From NCBI GenBank assembly GCA_028694545.1, contig JAQVKV010000146.1:1-6416 (forward strand): a DNA stretch of 6,416 nucleotides, given 5' to 3'. Positions 6,316-6,416 of the stretch are shown here, one piece after another. The notes below the pieces were generated by a model. That model saw nothing but the letters and a program-made list of their open reading frames with translations, was not told where the DNA came from and made no database searches. The DNA comes from Zavarzinia sp. GTDB lineage: Bacteria > Pseudomonadota > Alphaproteobacteria > Zavarziniales > Zavarziniaceae. The first letter of the stretch is position 1. Each line of letters opens with the position of its first letter. Both the position numbers and the translations under genes were made by a program.

Positions 6316-6416
6316 ATGCGTCCGGCCGACCGTCTGCTGCCCGTCGTCTTCACTCTCGCCGCCGTCGTGCTGGCGGTGGCGGCGGGTGTCTATCTCTGGG
6401 ACCTCTATATGGACAG
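6316..6416 (+). CDS. HlyD/AaeA-type periplasmic adaptor subunit, N-terminal fragment
   Basis: Only the first 33 codons are inside the window; the frame is open to the last base. The product starts with a short basic cytoplasmic tail, one membrane anchor at about residues 8-27, and then LWDLYMD. That matches the start of AaeA/EmrA-like membrane fusion proteins, where the anchor is followed by a short Trp/Tyr-containing segment before the barrel-sandwich domain. The strong ribosome site AAGGAG (6302-6307) lies 8 nt before the ATG and overlaps the DUF1656 stop. Position behind FUSC and DUF1656 supports the call more than the short sequence does. It would bridge the exporter to an outer-membrane channel that is not in view. 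Confidence 0.82.
   Translation, partial: MRPADRLLPVVFTLAAVVLAVAAGVYLWDLYMD

Noticed and set aside
5334..6353. 339-codon open frame antisense to the FUSC and DUF1656 genes
   Set aside because: It spans three genes supported on the other strand and has a biased Arg/Ser/Pro composition.

Overview
The window reads as ordinary chromosomal DNA of a high-GC alphaproteobacterium. By eye the GC content is in the mid to upper 60s percent, with strong G/C third-position bias in every gene. The Rhodospirillales-like assignment is an inference from protein style: the stand-alone cyclic-nucleotide-binding protein, the poly-glycine lipoprotein subtilase and the FUSC/DUF1656/HlyD exporter order. It is not a proven placement. 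There are no RNA genes, CRISPR arrays, insertion sequences or phage genes.

Left part (1-2742): the 3' end of a plus-strand gene for a cyclic-nucleotide-binding-domain protein meets, stop codon to stop codon, a minus-strand gene. That gene encodes a 787-residue secreted protein: a lipoprotein signal, a complete subtilisin (S8) protease domain of the autotransporter type, and a C-terminal region that looks like an outer-membrane beta-barrel ending in Phe. Its short 5' leader (2743-2821) holds a perfect 7-bp inverted repeat next to the start codon and a short tandem repeat.

Middle (2822-3987): a minus-strand pair, a small plant-type [2Fe-2S] ferredoxin followed 17 nt later by exodeoxyribonuclease III (xth). 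A good -35/17-bp/-10 promoter lies just upstream of the ferredoxin, so the two genes are probably one transcript.

Right part (3931-6416): a 138-bp divergent control region with two small palindromes precedes a plus-strand operon. The operon encodes a FUSC-family inner-membrane exporter, a 68-residue DUF1656 (AaeX-like) membrane protein overlapping it by 7 nt, and the first 33 codons of what is probably a HlyD/AaeA-type periplasmic adaptor, cut by the window end. Together these should form an aromatic-acid or fusaric-acid type efflux pump. The outer-membrane channel and any regulator are not in view.

I found no convincing new multi-gene system. The items most worth a second look are the lipidated autotransporter-like subtilase with altered active-site flanking residues and a possible leader hairpin, the ferredoxin-xth pairing, and the palindromes in the divergent promoter region.
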